64,000 nucleotides of DNA from Arthrinium phaeospermum (GCA_006503535.1 QYRS01000005.1:3596001-3660000), one strand, 5' to 3'; shown: positions 54,334-64,000, numbered from the stretch's first letter. Numbers and translations: made by a program. Notes: generated by a model not told the origin, from the sequence alone.

Positions 54334-55435
54334 ATGGCCACCCCTCCTCCCGAAAAAGCCCCTAAGCCGGGCCTCAACATTTACGGCTGTGCCGCCGTCA
54401 ATCCGTACAAGGTGGTCATCTTGGCCGAAGAGCTTGGGTAAGCTGGTAACACTTGCGTGTTTGCTTGGCCTGAATTCTCCAAAACCAATGATGAGCTGAC
54501 TGATTCGATGCTTTTCTCGCCAAATAGCATCCCCTACAACTACGTCAATCTGGACATGTTGGTCGCCGAGATGAAGTCGGACTGGTACGTGGGTATCAAC
54601 CCCAATGGCAAGGCGCCGGCCATTGTGCACGTCAAGGACGACGGGACCTCGGTCACGGTCTGGGAGAGCGGGGCTTGCCTTCTCTACGTGGCGCACGAGT
54701 TCGACAAGGATCACCGATTCTCGTATCCCATCGGGACACCGGAGTATTGGTCGCAGATGTCTTGGGTGAGTTGATCCTCGCTTGCTTCACCATCTGTTTG
54801 GGGGAAGGGGGAGAATGCTGACATGAATACACAGCTATCTTGGCAGATCTCGGGCTACGGCCCCATGATGGGCCAAGCAGCCCACTATAACCGGTACAAT
54901 CCTAGCAAAGAGACTGCGGAGTACGGATCGTGGCGCTATACGGCCGAGTCACGACGACTGCATCATGTGTTGGACAAACAACTAGTAAGTCGTCCTCCTC
55001 AACCTCGCCTTGCCACCTTGGCTCTCCTCCCGCTTCGCACAAAACCAGCTGAAGACCCTGATTAACGCCGCCCACCCCGTCTCCTACCAGTCCACCTCCT
55101 GCTTCGTCGCCGGGGACCGCATGACCGTCGCCGACTTCGCCATCTTCATCTTCGCGCACTCGGCCAAATGGTGCGGCATCGACCTCGCCGCGTACCCCCA
55201 CGTAAAGGCCTGGCACGACGCCCTGGCGGAGCGGCCCGCGTTTCAGCGGGCGGTGCGGGTGCCGAAGCTGTACGGTTTTAGCGACGAGGCCGTGTCCCAG
55301 ACGGAGGGCGAGCAGTTCGAGTTCCTGATGATGGCCCGCAAGTTCGGGACGCAGGGGATCAAGGCGGGGACGGAGCAGTGGAAGGGGGAGGTGGTGGCGG
55401 TGCCTTCGGACCATGCCAACTACGAAACGATCTAA
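54334..55435 (+). CDS. Glutathione S-transferase, Ure2-like
   Basis: Exons 54334-54437, 54528-54765, 54835-54984 and 55091-55435, in phase throughout, give 278 residues. The N-terminal thioredoxin-like domain has LNIYGCAAVNPYKVVILAEE (substrate site), GIPYNYVNLD and NPNGKAPAIVH (the conserved Pro), with WESGACLLYVAHEFD for glutathione binding. The C-terminal helical domain has GYGPMMGQAAHY and FVAGDRMTVADFAIFIFAHS, the usual N-capping motif. The family conjugates glutathione to electrophiles; members inside metabolite clusters detoxify or transfer sulphur. The acceptor at 55090 was chosen over an earlier CCAG because it follows a CTGATTAAC branch site. Confidence 0.85.
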
Positions 55436-56060
55436 TTAGAGGATAACCCGATGATCACCACTGGGGTGGGGTTGGTATGAGGACTAAACTTGACTTTATC
55501 GTTCATTTAAACCGTTGTCTGTTATTCCCTGTAACTCTTTTTTATTGCTAAGGTAGATGGGTGATTACTGACGCCAAGAGTGATGATGGATTGTTGGCAC
55601 TGATGGCAAAGTTGTGGCTGCTGAAAGTCAAACTGTGGCGGGGTAAAGTGTCACAGGTACAGGAATTGACATTGTATTGGCCGTTGAAGACCACCTTAGC
55701 ACTTAATTCGGTGGTCTCTTTGGCGCTTGTATACGGCTCGGCTTGGTACCTTGATTCAGAGCGTGGTTTCCTTGTTCCAGGTTGCATTATTGGTGTGGAA
55801 TCGGTGAGGGGTGGGTGACTGTGCCGTCGAGCTGTGACTGCCATCCACACAGAAATTGGAAAGAGAACGTACCTACCCTCAACACTTCGATAGCTTGAAT
55901 TGAAGAATTTGCAATCCCTCCACCTGGAACCTTCCATCAATCAATCCAACTTGTCTCCGTCCTCATGGGGTCTCGTTTCCAGCCTCCCTCCAATATCTCA
56001 CATCCGCCTGATAACACCTCTTTTCTCATCTCACATATTACCCCAACCGCTTGATCCCAG
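55436..56060. other. Intergenic, with a possible first exon of the module array
   Basis: No stand-alone gene supported. An ATG at 55965 could begin an upstream exon of module 1, but no clean donor joins it to 56061. Confidence 0.4.
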
Positions 56061-56772
56061 TTGCTACACACAATTCGCGAATACATTCAAGCCATCGAAG
56101 ACCTTACCAATAATCCTTTACGCTACTTCCGCGACCCAGAACGCAGATCCGTTCTAGCCACAACACTATCAATCACCATATCGGCCGCCGCCACCAACAC
56201 CACCACCCCTCTGGCTTCACCCTATCCACGCATAGTTCACCATCTTTCGGGTCCGAACATTAATGACCCCGTCAGTATTGCATGTCGAAAACATGCCCGT
56301 TCATTGAGTGCTAATGCGTACGATATAGCCTCCCCCAATCGAAACCCACCTCGCCTGCGAGGAGCGGGTTCTCCTGCTCGAGCAGGAGAAGAAGCTGCTG
56401 GAGGTATGTTGCTTTCTGTAATTAACCTGATCTTCATGCTATACGATAACTAATTGCCGATATATAGGACAGCTTGAATTTTTGGAAAATTTTGGGGTGT
56501 GTTTTGGCGGCCATTACAGTGGCCAGTATACTTAAGAAAACGGCGGTAAGTGAATGATACTCCTTGTTCTGACACGATGGAACAGAGCATATAGGAGCTA
56601 ACAGGTGCATATATAGGGCCGAGCCATCGCGAGACGGGCGCGTGAGATGCCTTTCCCTCCTCGACACCAGCCCACAACGCCGCCACCACAATGTCGCTCC
56701 TTCTCACACCCAGTTTCTGGCACTTCTCCTCCCACATGGCCCGACGGTCGACCCCAATTGTGGCATACATAG
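56061..56772 (+). CDS. Module 1 of a four-unit coiled-coil/TM array
   Basis: Exons 56061-56270, 56329-56403, 56468-56545 and 56617-56772 all join in phase 0; the start lies in an upstream exon I could not fix (56060 is preceded by CCCAG). Exon 2 encodes THLACEERVLLLEQEKKLLE, a heptad-like helix. Exon 3 is exactly 26 codons and encodes a hydrophobic helix FWKILGCVLAAITVASIL. Exon 4 begins GRAIARRARE (basic). The same exon order recurs in three more units downstream. The protein would be a single-pass membrane protein with a coiled coil before the helix and a basic tail. No family recognised. Confidence 0.5.
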
Positions 56773-57310
56773 CGAAAGCTACGCATTTCGTACACATTCC
56801 AAGGACGCATTTCAGCCCTGGATCTGTTTTCACTGCTCCCCCACGACCATCTACTATCCCCTTGAGCGCTGAATACAACTCAAACAGTGGAGACTGCTTT
56901 TTTCGATGAGTTGTCTTCAGCGCTCAAGGGGATACAGCCCCCCTCCAACCACCATCCTCAATTGTGAGGAGAAGAACGCGCTGCTCGAGCAGCACATCAA
57001 GGACCTCGAGGTATGTATCTGCTTCGTAACCAACCTGGTTTCTATGCTGTACGATATCTAATTGCCGATATATAGTCAAATTTGGAATTTTGGAAGGTTG
57101 TTGGGTGGGTAATGACCAGCATTGCCGTGGCGAGCCTCGCCAAAAGAACTGTTGTAAGTGAACAAATAATACTTGTTTTCTTATAATACCTTACGAAACA
57201 TAGCATGCAGGAGCTAACAGGTGTATCATATATAGAAGAGAGCCATTCGTGGCTACCGCTGGTGCCGCCGTTGGGTGGCTGGTCAACGCCGCCGCCAGAC
57301 GGGCGCGTGA
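56691..57310 (+). CDS. Module 2 of the coiled-coil/TM array
   Basis: Clear exons are 56938-57010 (ILNCEEKNALLEQHIKDLE), 57076-57153 (26 codons, FWKVVGWVMTSIAVASLA) and 57236-57310 (KRAIRGYRWCRRWVAGQRRR, then TGA). The upstream exon probably includes MSLLLTPSFWHFSSHMARRS from ATG 56691, which overlaps the last exon of module 1 in another frame, so the boundary between the two genes is unresolved. The acceptor at 56937 lies just after the right arm of a 27-bp inverted repeat. Confidence 0.5.
56856..56933. repeat. 27-bp inverted repeat with 24-nt loop
   Basis: Left arm 56856-56882 and right arm 56907-56933 are complementary at 26 of 27 positions (arm core CCCCTTGAGCGCTGA). It would form a stable hairpin in RNA and ends four bases before the acceptor of module 2. 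Confidence 0.85.
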
Positions 57311-57361
57311 GATGCCTTTCGCTCCTCGACATCGGCCCCTCCCCACAAGGCCACCACCACA

Positions 57362-58281
57362 TTGTTATATTGCTCCCCACCCGCACCATGCCTGCCCGAG
57401 CCCGAGCCTGAGCCGCTGCCTCCGCCACCGCCGCCGCCCTGCCGGTCGCCGTCGCCGGAGCTCGACCAGATCGAGGTCATCGCCGTGGACGTGGAGCCGT
57501 CGCCCCCCAAGCCGCCGCGCAGCAAGAAGTCGTCGCACAAGACGCCCAAGAGCACCAAGTCCTCCCACAGCAGCCACAGCCGGGGACACAGTCGCGGCCA
57601 CAGCCACGACCGCTACGACAGCCGGGAGCGCGAGGTCTACGTCGAGCGCGAGACGCTGGTGCCCGTCCGCGTGCCCGTCCCCCCACGGCCAGAACGCCGG
57701 TTGGTTCTTGCAGCTGGTGCCGCGGCCAACCTCTCCACCAACCCACCTCGCGTGCGAGGAGCGGACTCCTACTTCTCGTGGAGCAGGTAAAGACGCTCGA
57801 GGAGCAGGTCGGCACCCTCGAGGTATGCATTTGCTATATTGCTCCTCTATTGTTTATCATAGCTAACTGCCGACACATAGTCTAATTTAGGGTTCTGGAA
57901 GATCATCGGCTGGGTGCTCAGCGTTATCACTGTGGCGGGACCTATTAAAGGAACCATTGTAAGTAATACTCGTTGTTCTTAATATCACATGAAGCAGAGC
58001 TAACGGGTGTATCATATGTTATATAGAAAAGAGCTATTCGTGGCTATCGTTGGGTTCAGTGGTATGTAGCCCACCAGCGACATCTCCAGGCCGGCGATGA
58101 AGTTTACGACGTCGCGGTTGTGCGGCCCCGACCCGTCGCACGTGAGAAGTCTTCCCCTCCTCGAGACCGGCGGCCCCTTCCCACAACGTCGTCGCCACGA
58201 TACCGCTGTCCACAAGCACAAGTTACAAGGGATCAATCGTGGTTGTCACCACGGAGAACCTGTCAGTATCTGTTCCCATGA
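57362..58281 (+). CDS. Module 3 of the coiled-coil/TM array, with Ser/His-rich N-terminus
   Basis: An upstream exon with clear coding bias encodes a Pro- and Ser/His-rich segment (SKKSSHKTPKSTKSSHSSHS, REREVYVERETLVPVRVPVP). The helix exon near 57714-57822 keeps THLACEER and VEQVKTLEEQVGTLE but in different frames, so a small indel has broken it. The 26-codon exon 57881-57958 (FWKIIGWVLSVITVAGPI) and the last exon 58027-58281 (KRAIRGYRWVQWYVAHQRHL) are intact. The N-terminus is unlike those of the other units, as if the TM cassette had been attached to a different protein. Confidence 0.45.
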
Positions 58282-58783
58282 TGTATCGGATGGCCGAGTG
58301 CTAATACGCAACACAATGATACAGTGGACCAACAGCGGCCATCCTCGCATGCGAGGAGACTGTTGCGCTCCTCCGGGAGCATCTTGCGCATACCAAGGTA
58401 GGCATATATCTATGCAGCTTGCTATGGCGAGTTCATAACTCTCTCTTCCCGCTTGCTAATATTGTGTTCATAGGCCAGCGACCTCGAATGGTCCTCTACG
58501 GCAACTTCCTGTCCGTATTGGGTGGCATCACTGCTGCCAATAAGGGCATTGTAAGTCCTCAGATGATTCCTATTTCCTTGGAAGTATAACAGACGCTGAC
58601 CCATGTTAGAAATACTTCAAGCGGTTCCATGACCGGAGGGCCCGCCTTGGCGGCCGTCAATGGCGCTCCCACCTCACGAACAAGGACCTCATGGAGAAGT
58701 GGCAAGAGAAGGCGTTCCCACCCCACGACAAGGGCCTCGAGGAGAAGCGACCATCCCCATGGAAGCTGCGTCACCCAAATTGA
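58097..58783 (+). pseudogene. Module 4 of the coiled-coil/TM array, decayed
   Basis: The helix exon 58325-58397 reads ILACEETVALLREHLAHTK after an upstream exon ending near 58256 (donor GTCAGT, as in module 1). The TM exon 58474-58550 is 77 bp instead of the 78 bp of the other three units, which breaks the frame; the hydrophobic NFLSVLGGITAANKGI survives in another frame. The last exon 58610-58783 (KYFKRFHDRRARLGGRQWRS) ends inside the first unit of a minisatellite (GLEEKRPSPWK). Confidence 0.45.
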
Positions 58784-59135
58784 TTCCACCTCACTGACAA
58801 GGGCCTCGAGGAAAGGCGACCTTCCCCATGGAAGCCGGGGCCCCGGAAGCCTTCCCACCCCAGGACAAGGGCCTCGAGGAAAAGCGACCATCCCCATGGA
58901 AGCCGGGGCCCCTCACCGACAAGGGCCTCGAGGAAAGGCGACCTTCCCCATAGCAGCCGGGGATCCTCACCGACAAGGGCCTCGAGGAAAAGAGACCTTC
59001 CCCATGGAAGCCGGGGCTCCCACCTCACAGACAAGGGCCTCGAGAAAAGGCGACCTTCCCCATGGACGCCGGGGCTCCCACCTCACAGACAAGGGCCTCG
59101 AGGAAAAGCAACCTTCCCCATGGAAGCCCGGTTCA
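58725..59135 (+). repeat. Minisatellite of seven units of 54-70 bp
   Basis: Each unit contains GACAAGGGCCTCGAGGAAA followed by CGACCTTCCCCATGGAAGC. Unit lengths are about 70, 68, 54, 54, 58, 58 and 57 bp, so most units are not in the same frame. In one frame a unit encodes DKGLEEKRPSPWK. Confidence 0.9.
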
Positions 59136-59242
59136 ACAGGTGATTGTCTTTGGCACGGTGTAGCAGATACCTAGAGTAGTGAACAATACACAACAGTTTT
59201 CCTTACGGCAATTAGTGGTAATTGAAACTATGCATTGACGTT

Positions 59243-60907
59243 TTAAATGACAATTGGAAGGACTATGGCTCTGTCACCATCGCTGCTACCGGAACTGACG
59301 AACGTGAACCCAGTCGCTGTTCCGTCGTCGACCAGCTCGAAGGCAAAGCGATACGCCACGCCCGGCATCGAACCGACCTCCTGCCAGGTGATGCAAGTAG
59401 GTGTGCCCATATCGACAGGCGCGCTCCTGTCCTGAAACACGGCAAGGAACTTGGAGCGCAAAGAGCCTTGTTCGTGTGCGTTGGTTGGGTACAGCCGGAA
59501 GTCCAAATCGGCGACACTCTTGAGTCCTAATCGCTGTGCCACCTCGGCCCGTAGATCCACGCCGCCTACGCGGAGTACTTGCACTGCCAACCCAGGTCCA
59601 TCTTTCGTGACGTTCAGCATCGCCATACTGTCGTTGCCACTCCGGTAGGTACCGGCATAGCGCTCCGCCATCTCCGCTGCAGCCATGGACTGCAAGTGCC
59701 CCAGGGCCTCGCTGACCACGTCCGCGTAGACATTGAGATCGAGCGGGCGATTGCCCTCACGAGCCCCGCCATCGTGCGCGAGGATGGCGAAACCGACGTC
59801 GAAGTCGGGCACGAGCCCGAAGTAACTGGCGTAGTGCGAGCCCAGACTGCCGCTCTTCGTCCAGACGTCGACGACGGGCGAGATGGCGGAGCTGCCGGCG
59901 CGGTAGATCTCCCAGGGCCTGCCCACGCCGTTGCGCAGGTTCGACGTGTCGACGCTGTGGTGGAGCCAGCGGCGGGTCACGGCGGGCGGGAGGAGGCGGG
60001 AGCTCAGCATGGCGTTGCCGGCTCGGGCTAGGTCGGCGACGGTGCTGATGAGGGAGACTGCGCCTGGTTCGGCTGGTTGTGACATGTTGAGGTGCTTGTA
60101 GGCAAAGAGATCCTTCATATCTGGACTCAGGAGACCGCTCGATGCCATGCCCAGAGGATCTAAGATCGCGTCTTTGAGCACCGTAGAATACCCTTCCCCA
60201 GAGCGCCGTGACATCGCGAACTCTAGAAGCTGGAATGCAGTATATGAGACCATTGGCGTGGTTTCGGGGTGAAACACGAACGGGTCGACAGCTAGTTGCT
60301 CGACGAAGGCTTTCCATTCGCATCTTCCGCCGATGGTGCACGCCTCAGTCTGTCGGATGAGTCCCGACATGTGCCCAGCCAAGGAGCCAATGGTGACTTC
60401 CTCCCATGCTACTCCACCCGGTTGCGAGGCCTTGGTCAGCTCCGGGAAATATTGCGTGATAGGGGTATCCCACGTCTCTCCCATCTTGACGAGCCAAGCA
60501 TAGACCGTGAAGATCATGGTCAAGTCGCCGACGGGAAACTTGGTGTCCGAGGTGAGGTTGCTGCCCGTGTGAAGCTGGTCCTGGGGTGACGTGTAGTGAT
60601 ACTCGAAGAAAGCAGGGTCGTCCTTCTCCGTTGCGGCTCCGGTAAACAGGACCACGGAAAAGGAGGTCGTGTTTGCACTGATTGGCCCATAGTCGTCGCT
60701 GCCACCATTCTTGATCAGCTGGTCGAAGGACTTGGCGAAGTCCACGCTCAGCTTCTTGAACGGCTCTGATGACCGAGAGAAGGTTGGGGGAGGGTAGTAG
60801 GATCCGATCAGCGGGCATGCCGAGTACGGTATGTCGTTTCCTTGGGCACCGGTTAACGAGGACAGAGAAAGCCCGGCTATGGCCGCTGCAGCTAAGAGGA
60901 GAGGCAT
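59243..60907 (-). CDS. Secreted beta-lactamase-fold protein lacking the SxxK motif
   Basis: A single exon of 554 residues from ATG 60907, chosen because MPLLLAAAAIAGLSLSSLTG is a clean signal peptide (an ATG at 60952 adds an acidic leader). The family is the fungal beta-lactamase/transpeptidase-like group: NTTSFSVVLFTGAA, EYHYTSP, a helix FTVYAWLVKMGETWDTPITQ, YFPELTKA, IGSLAGHMSGL and a C-terminal lipocalin-like part. At the place where the family has the catalytic SxxK (RIGSVTKxFT), this protein reads FPVGDLTMIFT, so both Ser and Lys are replaced. The YxN element reads VSYTAFQLLE. It is therefore probably not a serine hydrolase, despite an intact, undamaged frame. Extracellular or cell-wall location is expected. 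Confidence 0.85.
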   Translation of the reverse strand: MPLLLAAAAIAGLSLSSLTGAQGNDIPYSACPLIGSYYPPPTFSRSSEPFKKLSVDFAKSFDQLIKNGGSDDYGPISANTTSFSVVLFTGAATEKDDPAFFEYHYTSPQDQLHTGSNLTSDTKFPVGDLTMIFTVYAWLVKMGETWDTPITQYFPELTKASQPGGVAWEEVTIGSLAGHMSGLIRQTEACTIGGRCEWKAFVEQLAVDPFVFHPETTPMVSYTAFQLLEFAMSRRSGEGYSTVLKDAILDPLGMASSGLLSPDMKDLFAYKHLNMSQPAEPGAVSLISTVADLARAGNAMLSSRLLPPAVTRRWLHHSVDTSNLRNGVGRPWEIYRAGSSAISPVVDVWTKSGSLGSHYASYFGLVPDFDVGFAILAHDGGAREGNRPLDLNVYADVVSEALGHLQSMAAAEMAERYAGTYRSGNDSMAMLNVTKDGPGLAVQVLRVGGVDLRAEVAQRLGLKSVADLDFRLYPTNAHEQGSLRSKFLAVFQDRSAPVDMGTPTCITWQEVGSMPGVAYRFAFELVDDGTATGFTFVSSGSSDGDRAIVLPIVI

Positions 60908-61310
60908 CGCGAGTGGGATGGAGAATGAAAGAGAAACAAAGTCCGACTCCACGGCATATCTTTGTGGAAAGAAGAGATATCAAGGAGACAAACACGTAGA
61001 GGCCAAGCTCTTATAAGCGACGCCCCATAGCTGGCGATGTCCTTGTCCGTACGTCGCCAAGCCGCGAGGCACCACAGCGGCCTCACCATCACCCATCCCT
61101 CTGAAGAAAATCCCGTAGAAGATGTCCTGTACTCGGGTGGCTGCTCCGACGGCTTCGTTGGTGTGTTGCTTGAGTACTTGCCTGTCAGTGGTTGCCAAGG
61201 ACGACTGGGACCCACACCTTTTCCGTGCCCGTGTCCGTGTCCGTGTCCGTGTCCGTGTCCGTGTCCGTACCCCTGATTCCCATCGCCCCCACTGCCAAGC
61301 AGACCAATCA
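60908..61310. other. Intergenic with a hexanucleotide repeat
   Basis: Short ORFs arise only from the repeat. It contains the 5' region of the beta-lactamase-like gene; no gene of its own. Confidence 0.5.
61223..61270. repeat. Hexanucleotide repeat (GTGTCC)n
   Basis: About seven near-perfect copies of GTGTCC on the plus strand between the beta-lactamase-like gene and the 3' end of the regulator gene. Confidence 0.9.
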
Positions 61311-63475
61311 TCATTCGAACGTGGCCCATCTCTCAAAATCCACCGCATAACCTCGCGGATCACCAAATAGCACATTGCCAAAGGCCATATCTGCGTCATA
61401 AAACAAGCCGTTGCCTAACAGATCTTCAGCAGGGGGTTCGTGTGAGCCAAGGGTTTGGATGCCGGCAAAGACCGAAACCGGATGCGGTTCTGAGTCGCTA
61501 GCGGCTGGTGTCGCATCGCTTTCACCGTGTCCTCGTGTTTCTGTGCGACTCGTCGTCCTGGATAGCTGGCCTTGGCCTCGATTGATGCGCTCTAGGTACC
61601 AATCCTCCAGGCGTCGCGATCGGTTCGCCATGTAGTAAAACACGTCTCGGTCGCCCGTCCCGTCCACCTCGGCGCCGGCCGCGGACTCGGTGCGCTTGAC
61701 GATCTGGCGCAGGGTGTTGGGCATGTCCAAGAAGCGCCTCAGGTGGTACGCCCTGCCCGCAGGACCCTTGTGGGCCGCTAGCAGATCCAACCGGACACCG
61801 AGGGCCATGGCACAGTAGAGAGCGAGCCATATGGTGTTCGATACCGGCCTCTCCTCGCCTGCAGGCAAGACCAGCACCATGTTGATCAAGGACCGGACCG
61901 CGGAGATGCTGGTGGAGAGCCACTCGAGAAGATGAAGGTCGCTGTCGCTCATGTTCTGGAGATCGCGAAACTTGTCGATGCCAAAGGCGCTGCCACCCAA
62001 AGAGGACTGGCTGAGGAGAAGCTCGAGAAGGCTGAGCTGCATGTTGATGGGGGCTGTCAGACAGTTGGTCAGTTCTATACTCCGCCGCTATCATGAATAC
62101 TCGTAAACAGAAAGTGGAGGCTTACGACTTTCGTGAAGTGGAAATGGCAATGACACCCTGATGTCGGTGCATTCTTCCTTGATCCGTTCCACCTCCAAGG
62201 GGCCCTTAGAATAACCCTCACTCGTCATCATGGAGTCAATGTCCTCTATGAGCTTCTGTAGACGAATGATATAAGGCAAGTGTGGGTCGGTCGAGTACTC
62301 GGCTTCTCGTCCCAAGTGCTCACAGTAGTCACGCATGTACGAGGTGTATTGCACATGTTTGGACTTCTGCATGAGCACGGATGAGCTAGAATCACCTGTC
62401 AGTGTTGTTTCTACAAGCAGAGAAAAGGTTCAGTGCGTGCAGGTATAAGTACCTTGAAGATAAATAGTACGCGCCGGCCAATGCTCTCATGTCATCTGAA
62501 TCCCAGTCCTGGCCATTCTGGTACTTCCCCTTGTCAACAGCCCAGAAGTCGGGCTTGTGCCTCGGCCGGTCGAGTCTCATGTCGCAGATGATGCTGGTAG
62601 CAAGGTGAAGGTGCTGAGTATGCTTTCGTGGTCTCGGTTGGTAATGTGCCCTGAAAAGCGTTGTGAGTAAGATGCTGTTCCCCAGGGCTGAAAAACATAC
62701 TTACCAAGCTACACTGATGAGGAGACCCTGCAGCACATCAAGGCAGTGCATTGGACCAGTGGCTACTCTTGAGGCGATGAGCTCATTAAATAGGCCACCC
62801 AGCGTCCTCTGGAGCTTGAGATGTCCATGGGATGCAGCAGCTAGCACCGCAAGTCTTGTGCACGGTCGGTCTCTGGCAAGGTCGCCGACAGAAACCTGTT
62901 CCGAAAGCACCACGAAGGGAAAGTAAGGCGTCATCTTGGTTCTGAAATAGCTCAATAGCTCCTGTCCAATTTTGATTGACAGAAACCCTCGAAAGAAAGG
63001 GTCAAATGAGTCGGCAGTCTGCGACACGCCGACATTGCTTGGCGCCTTTCCCTGCCGTCCCGCTGTCTGATCCACCACTTCGGTGGCCGAAGGCGCTGGC
63101 ACCGGCGATCTGGACTCGCTGATGGATCCGTCCCCCGATCTGTTTCTAGGTATTTCGTTTTAGCTATCATGCTCGATCACACTGTTGGACTGGGGGAATG
63201 ACATACTCTCGTCGCCCGTAGATGCGACGAGCGGGGCGGAAGATGCACGTCTTGTTCAGGCGCTGGCAACGGTCGCATGCACCGGTCCCTCCGGCCCTCC
63301 TGCATCGGATCTTGGCGCGAAAACATGTCTGGCATGTCTTCAGCAAAGGCGCGCCGGTACTGCGGAATTCAATTGATTCGTTTGTCTCCATTTGGCGTTT
63401 TGTCGAAGGGGTAGTGATGATGCTGTGGGATTTCTGGGATGGCGTATTGCTAGTGGTGAGAGGTTGCACCGCCAC
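61311..63475 (-). CDS. Zn(II)2Cys6 fungal transcription factor
   Basis: Exons 63475-63207, 63145-62705, 62650-62453, 62385-62126 and 62053-61311 join in phase to give 636 residues. The N-terminal binuclear zinc cluster reads CQTCFRAKIRC, spacer, CDRCQRLNKTC, six cysteines as required, followed by a basic linker RPARRIYGRR. The middle homology region includes FLSIKIGQELLSYFRTKMTP, FPFVVLSEQVS, LQGLLISVAWAHYQ and LHLATSIICDMRLDRP, the usual fungal-specific pattern. It ends VDFERWATFE. Such regulators bind CGG-type sites. It is next to the beta-lactamase-like gene and about 6 kb from the GST/MFS genes, so a local target set is possible. Confidence 0.9.
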
Positions 63476-63570
63476 ACTGACGACGCCAACTGAATCGTCC
63501 TTCCTTCACTGTACGAGAACGTCGAAATGACTGAGTCTCTGTCTCTCTTCACTTCCATCCATCGTTCTCA

Positions 63571-63660
63571 TACTCTCTCTCTCTCTCTCTCTCTGTCTCT
63601 CCTTTTTTTTCTTTTTTTTATGTTATCCTTCTTTTCTCTTTTCTCTCTTTTTTCTCTCTC
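63571..63660. repeat. CT-rich microsatellite upstream of the regulator gene
   Basis: A (CT)n run at 63571-63600, followed by T/C-rich sequence to about 63660. Lies in the 5' region of the Zn(II)2Cys6 gene. Confidence 0.8.
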
Positions 63661-63727
63661 TGTTTGATGGTTCATCTTCCACCATGCTTTTGTTATCTCT
63701 CCCCTGTTACCCCCAGTGGGTCGCCCC

Positions 63728-64000
63728 TCAATCCTTTACCAACCCCAACATCATCGCCACTCCAACGACAATATCCTTCGCGAATCCCGCCCATCCCTTG
63801 ATCGCCTCGATCTGGTTCAGCATCATGAGGATCCTCCGATTCGACATCTCCACCAACTCGTAGTCATAAGCGCAAACCTCCCATGAAGAAGCCACGCGCA
63901 CACCCTCTCCACCACTGCTGCTTCCCGTGGCGACATCCGTCCCCTGAAGAAGCTCCGTGACTTCGATCACGTTGTTATCTTCCTGGACCCGCACCTTGGG
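63728..64000 (-). CDS. Unknown protein, 5' part outside the window
   Basis: A frame open from the window edge to a stop at 63728, about 90 residues: VIEVTELLQG, a Gly/Ser stretch, YDYELVEMSNRRILMMLNQI and a hydrophobic C-terminal helix DIVVGVAMMLGLVKD. The GC content and codon use look coding. No family recognised. The start and most of the protein lie beyond 64000. Confidence 0.5.
   Translation of the reverse strand, partial: PKVRVQEDNNVIEVTELLQGTDVATGSSSGGEGVRVASSWEVCAYDYELVEMSNRRILMMLNQIEAIKGWAGFAKDIVVGVAMMLGLVKD

Noticed and set aside
53949..54365. 138-codon plus-strand ORF before the GST gene
   Set aside because: Overlaps the GST start in another frame; no signal peptide or domain.
56450..56878. 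142-codon minus-strand ORF
   Set aside because: Similar minus-strand translations occur in the other modules only because the modules are homologous; splice signals and conserved exon lengths support the plus strand.

Overview
The window reads as a nuclear contig of a filamentous ascomycete, most likely a Sordariomycete (Chaetomiaceae-like by feel; this is inference). The reasons are short spliceosomal introns (about 50-110 bp, GTANGT donors, CTAAC/CTGAC-like branch points), intron-containing tRNA-Glu genes, GC-rich coding sequence, and typical fungal families: HET, DUF7580, UstYa/DUF3328, CorA-like, Zn(II)2Cys6, DHA14-type MFS, tyrosinase.

Layout. 0-11 kb: the 3' part of a METTL25/RRNAD1-like methyltransferase; three paralogous unknown genes (CxxC...HxxC plus an F-box-like stretch); a small secreted Cys-rich protein; a nine-exon CorA-like gene. 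11-16 kb: a tiny DUF6604-like gene with a minisatellite inside its intron. Next to it is the most striking locus: a secreted precursor with one constant signal-peptide exon followed by four tandem, divergent, phase-0 3' exons. Each has its own branch point, pyrimidine tract and acceptor, a basic Kex2-type site, a variable aromatic segment and its own stop codon. A UstYa-family (DUF3328) gene is transcribed divergently beside it. Together they look like a fungal RiPP pair in which diversity could come from alternative terminal exons. 16-34 kb: five tRNA-Glu(CTC) genes, a vWA protein, a HET pseudogene, a secreted protein, a flavin monooxygenase, an HSP31/DJ-1 protein, an AIG1-like GTPase, a tyrosinase and a two-TM protein. 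Several of these carry single-base frameshifts, often at short G/C runs. 34-41 kb: conserved housekeeping genes ELYS and SMC4 in divergent orientation. 42-47.5 kb: a head-to-head DUF7580 gene and AAA ATPase. 47.7-55.4 kb: an O-methyltransferase, a small secreted protein, an MFS exporter and a glutathione transferase. 56-59 kb: a tandem array of four related coiled-coil/TM modules with an inverted repeat and a minisatellite. 59-64 kb: a secreted beta-lactamase-fold protein lacking the SxxK motif, a Zn(II)2Cys6 regulator and the 3' end of an unknown gene.

Exon structures were assembled by hand from splice signals and reading phase. Where a junction could not be made to fit, the entry says so. 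No similarity search was run; family names come from recognised motifs.
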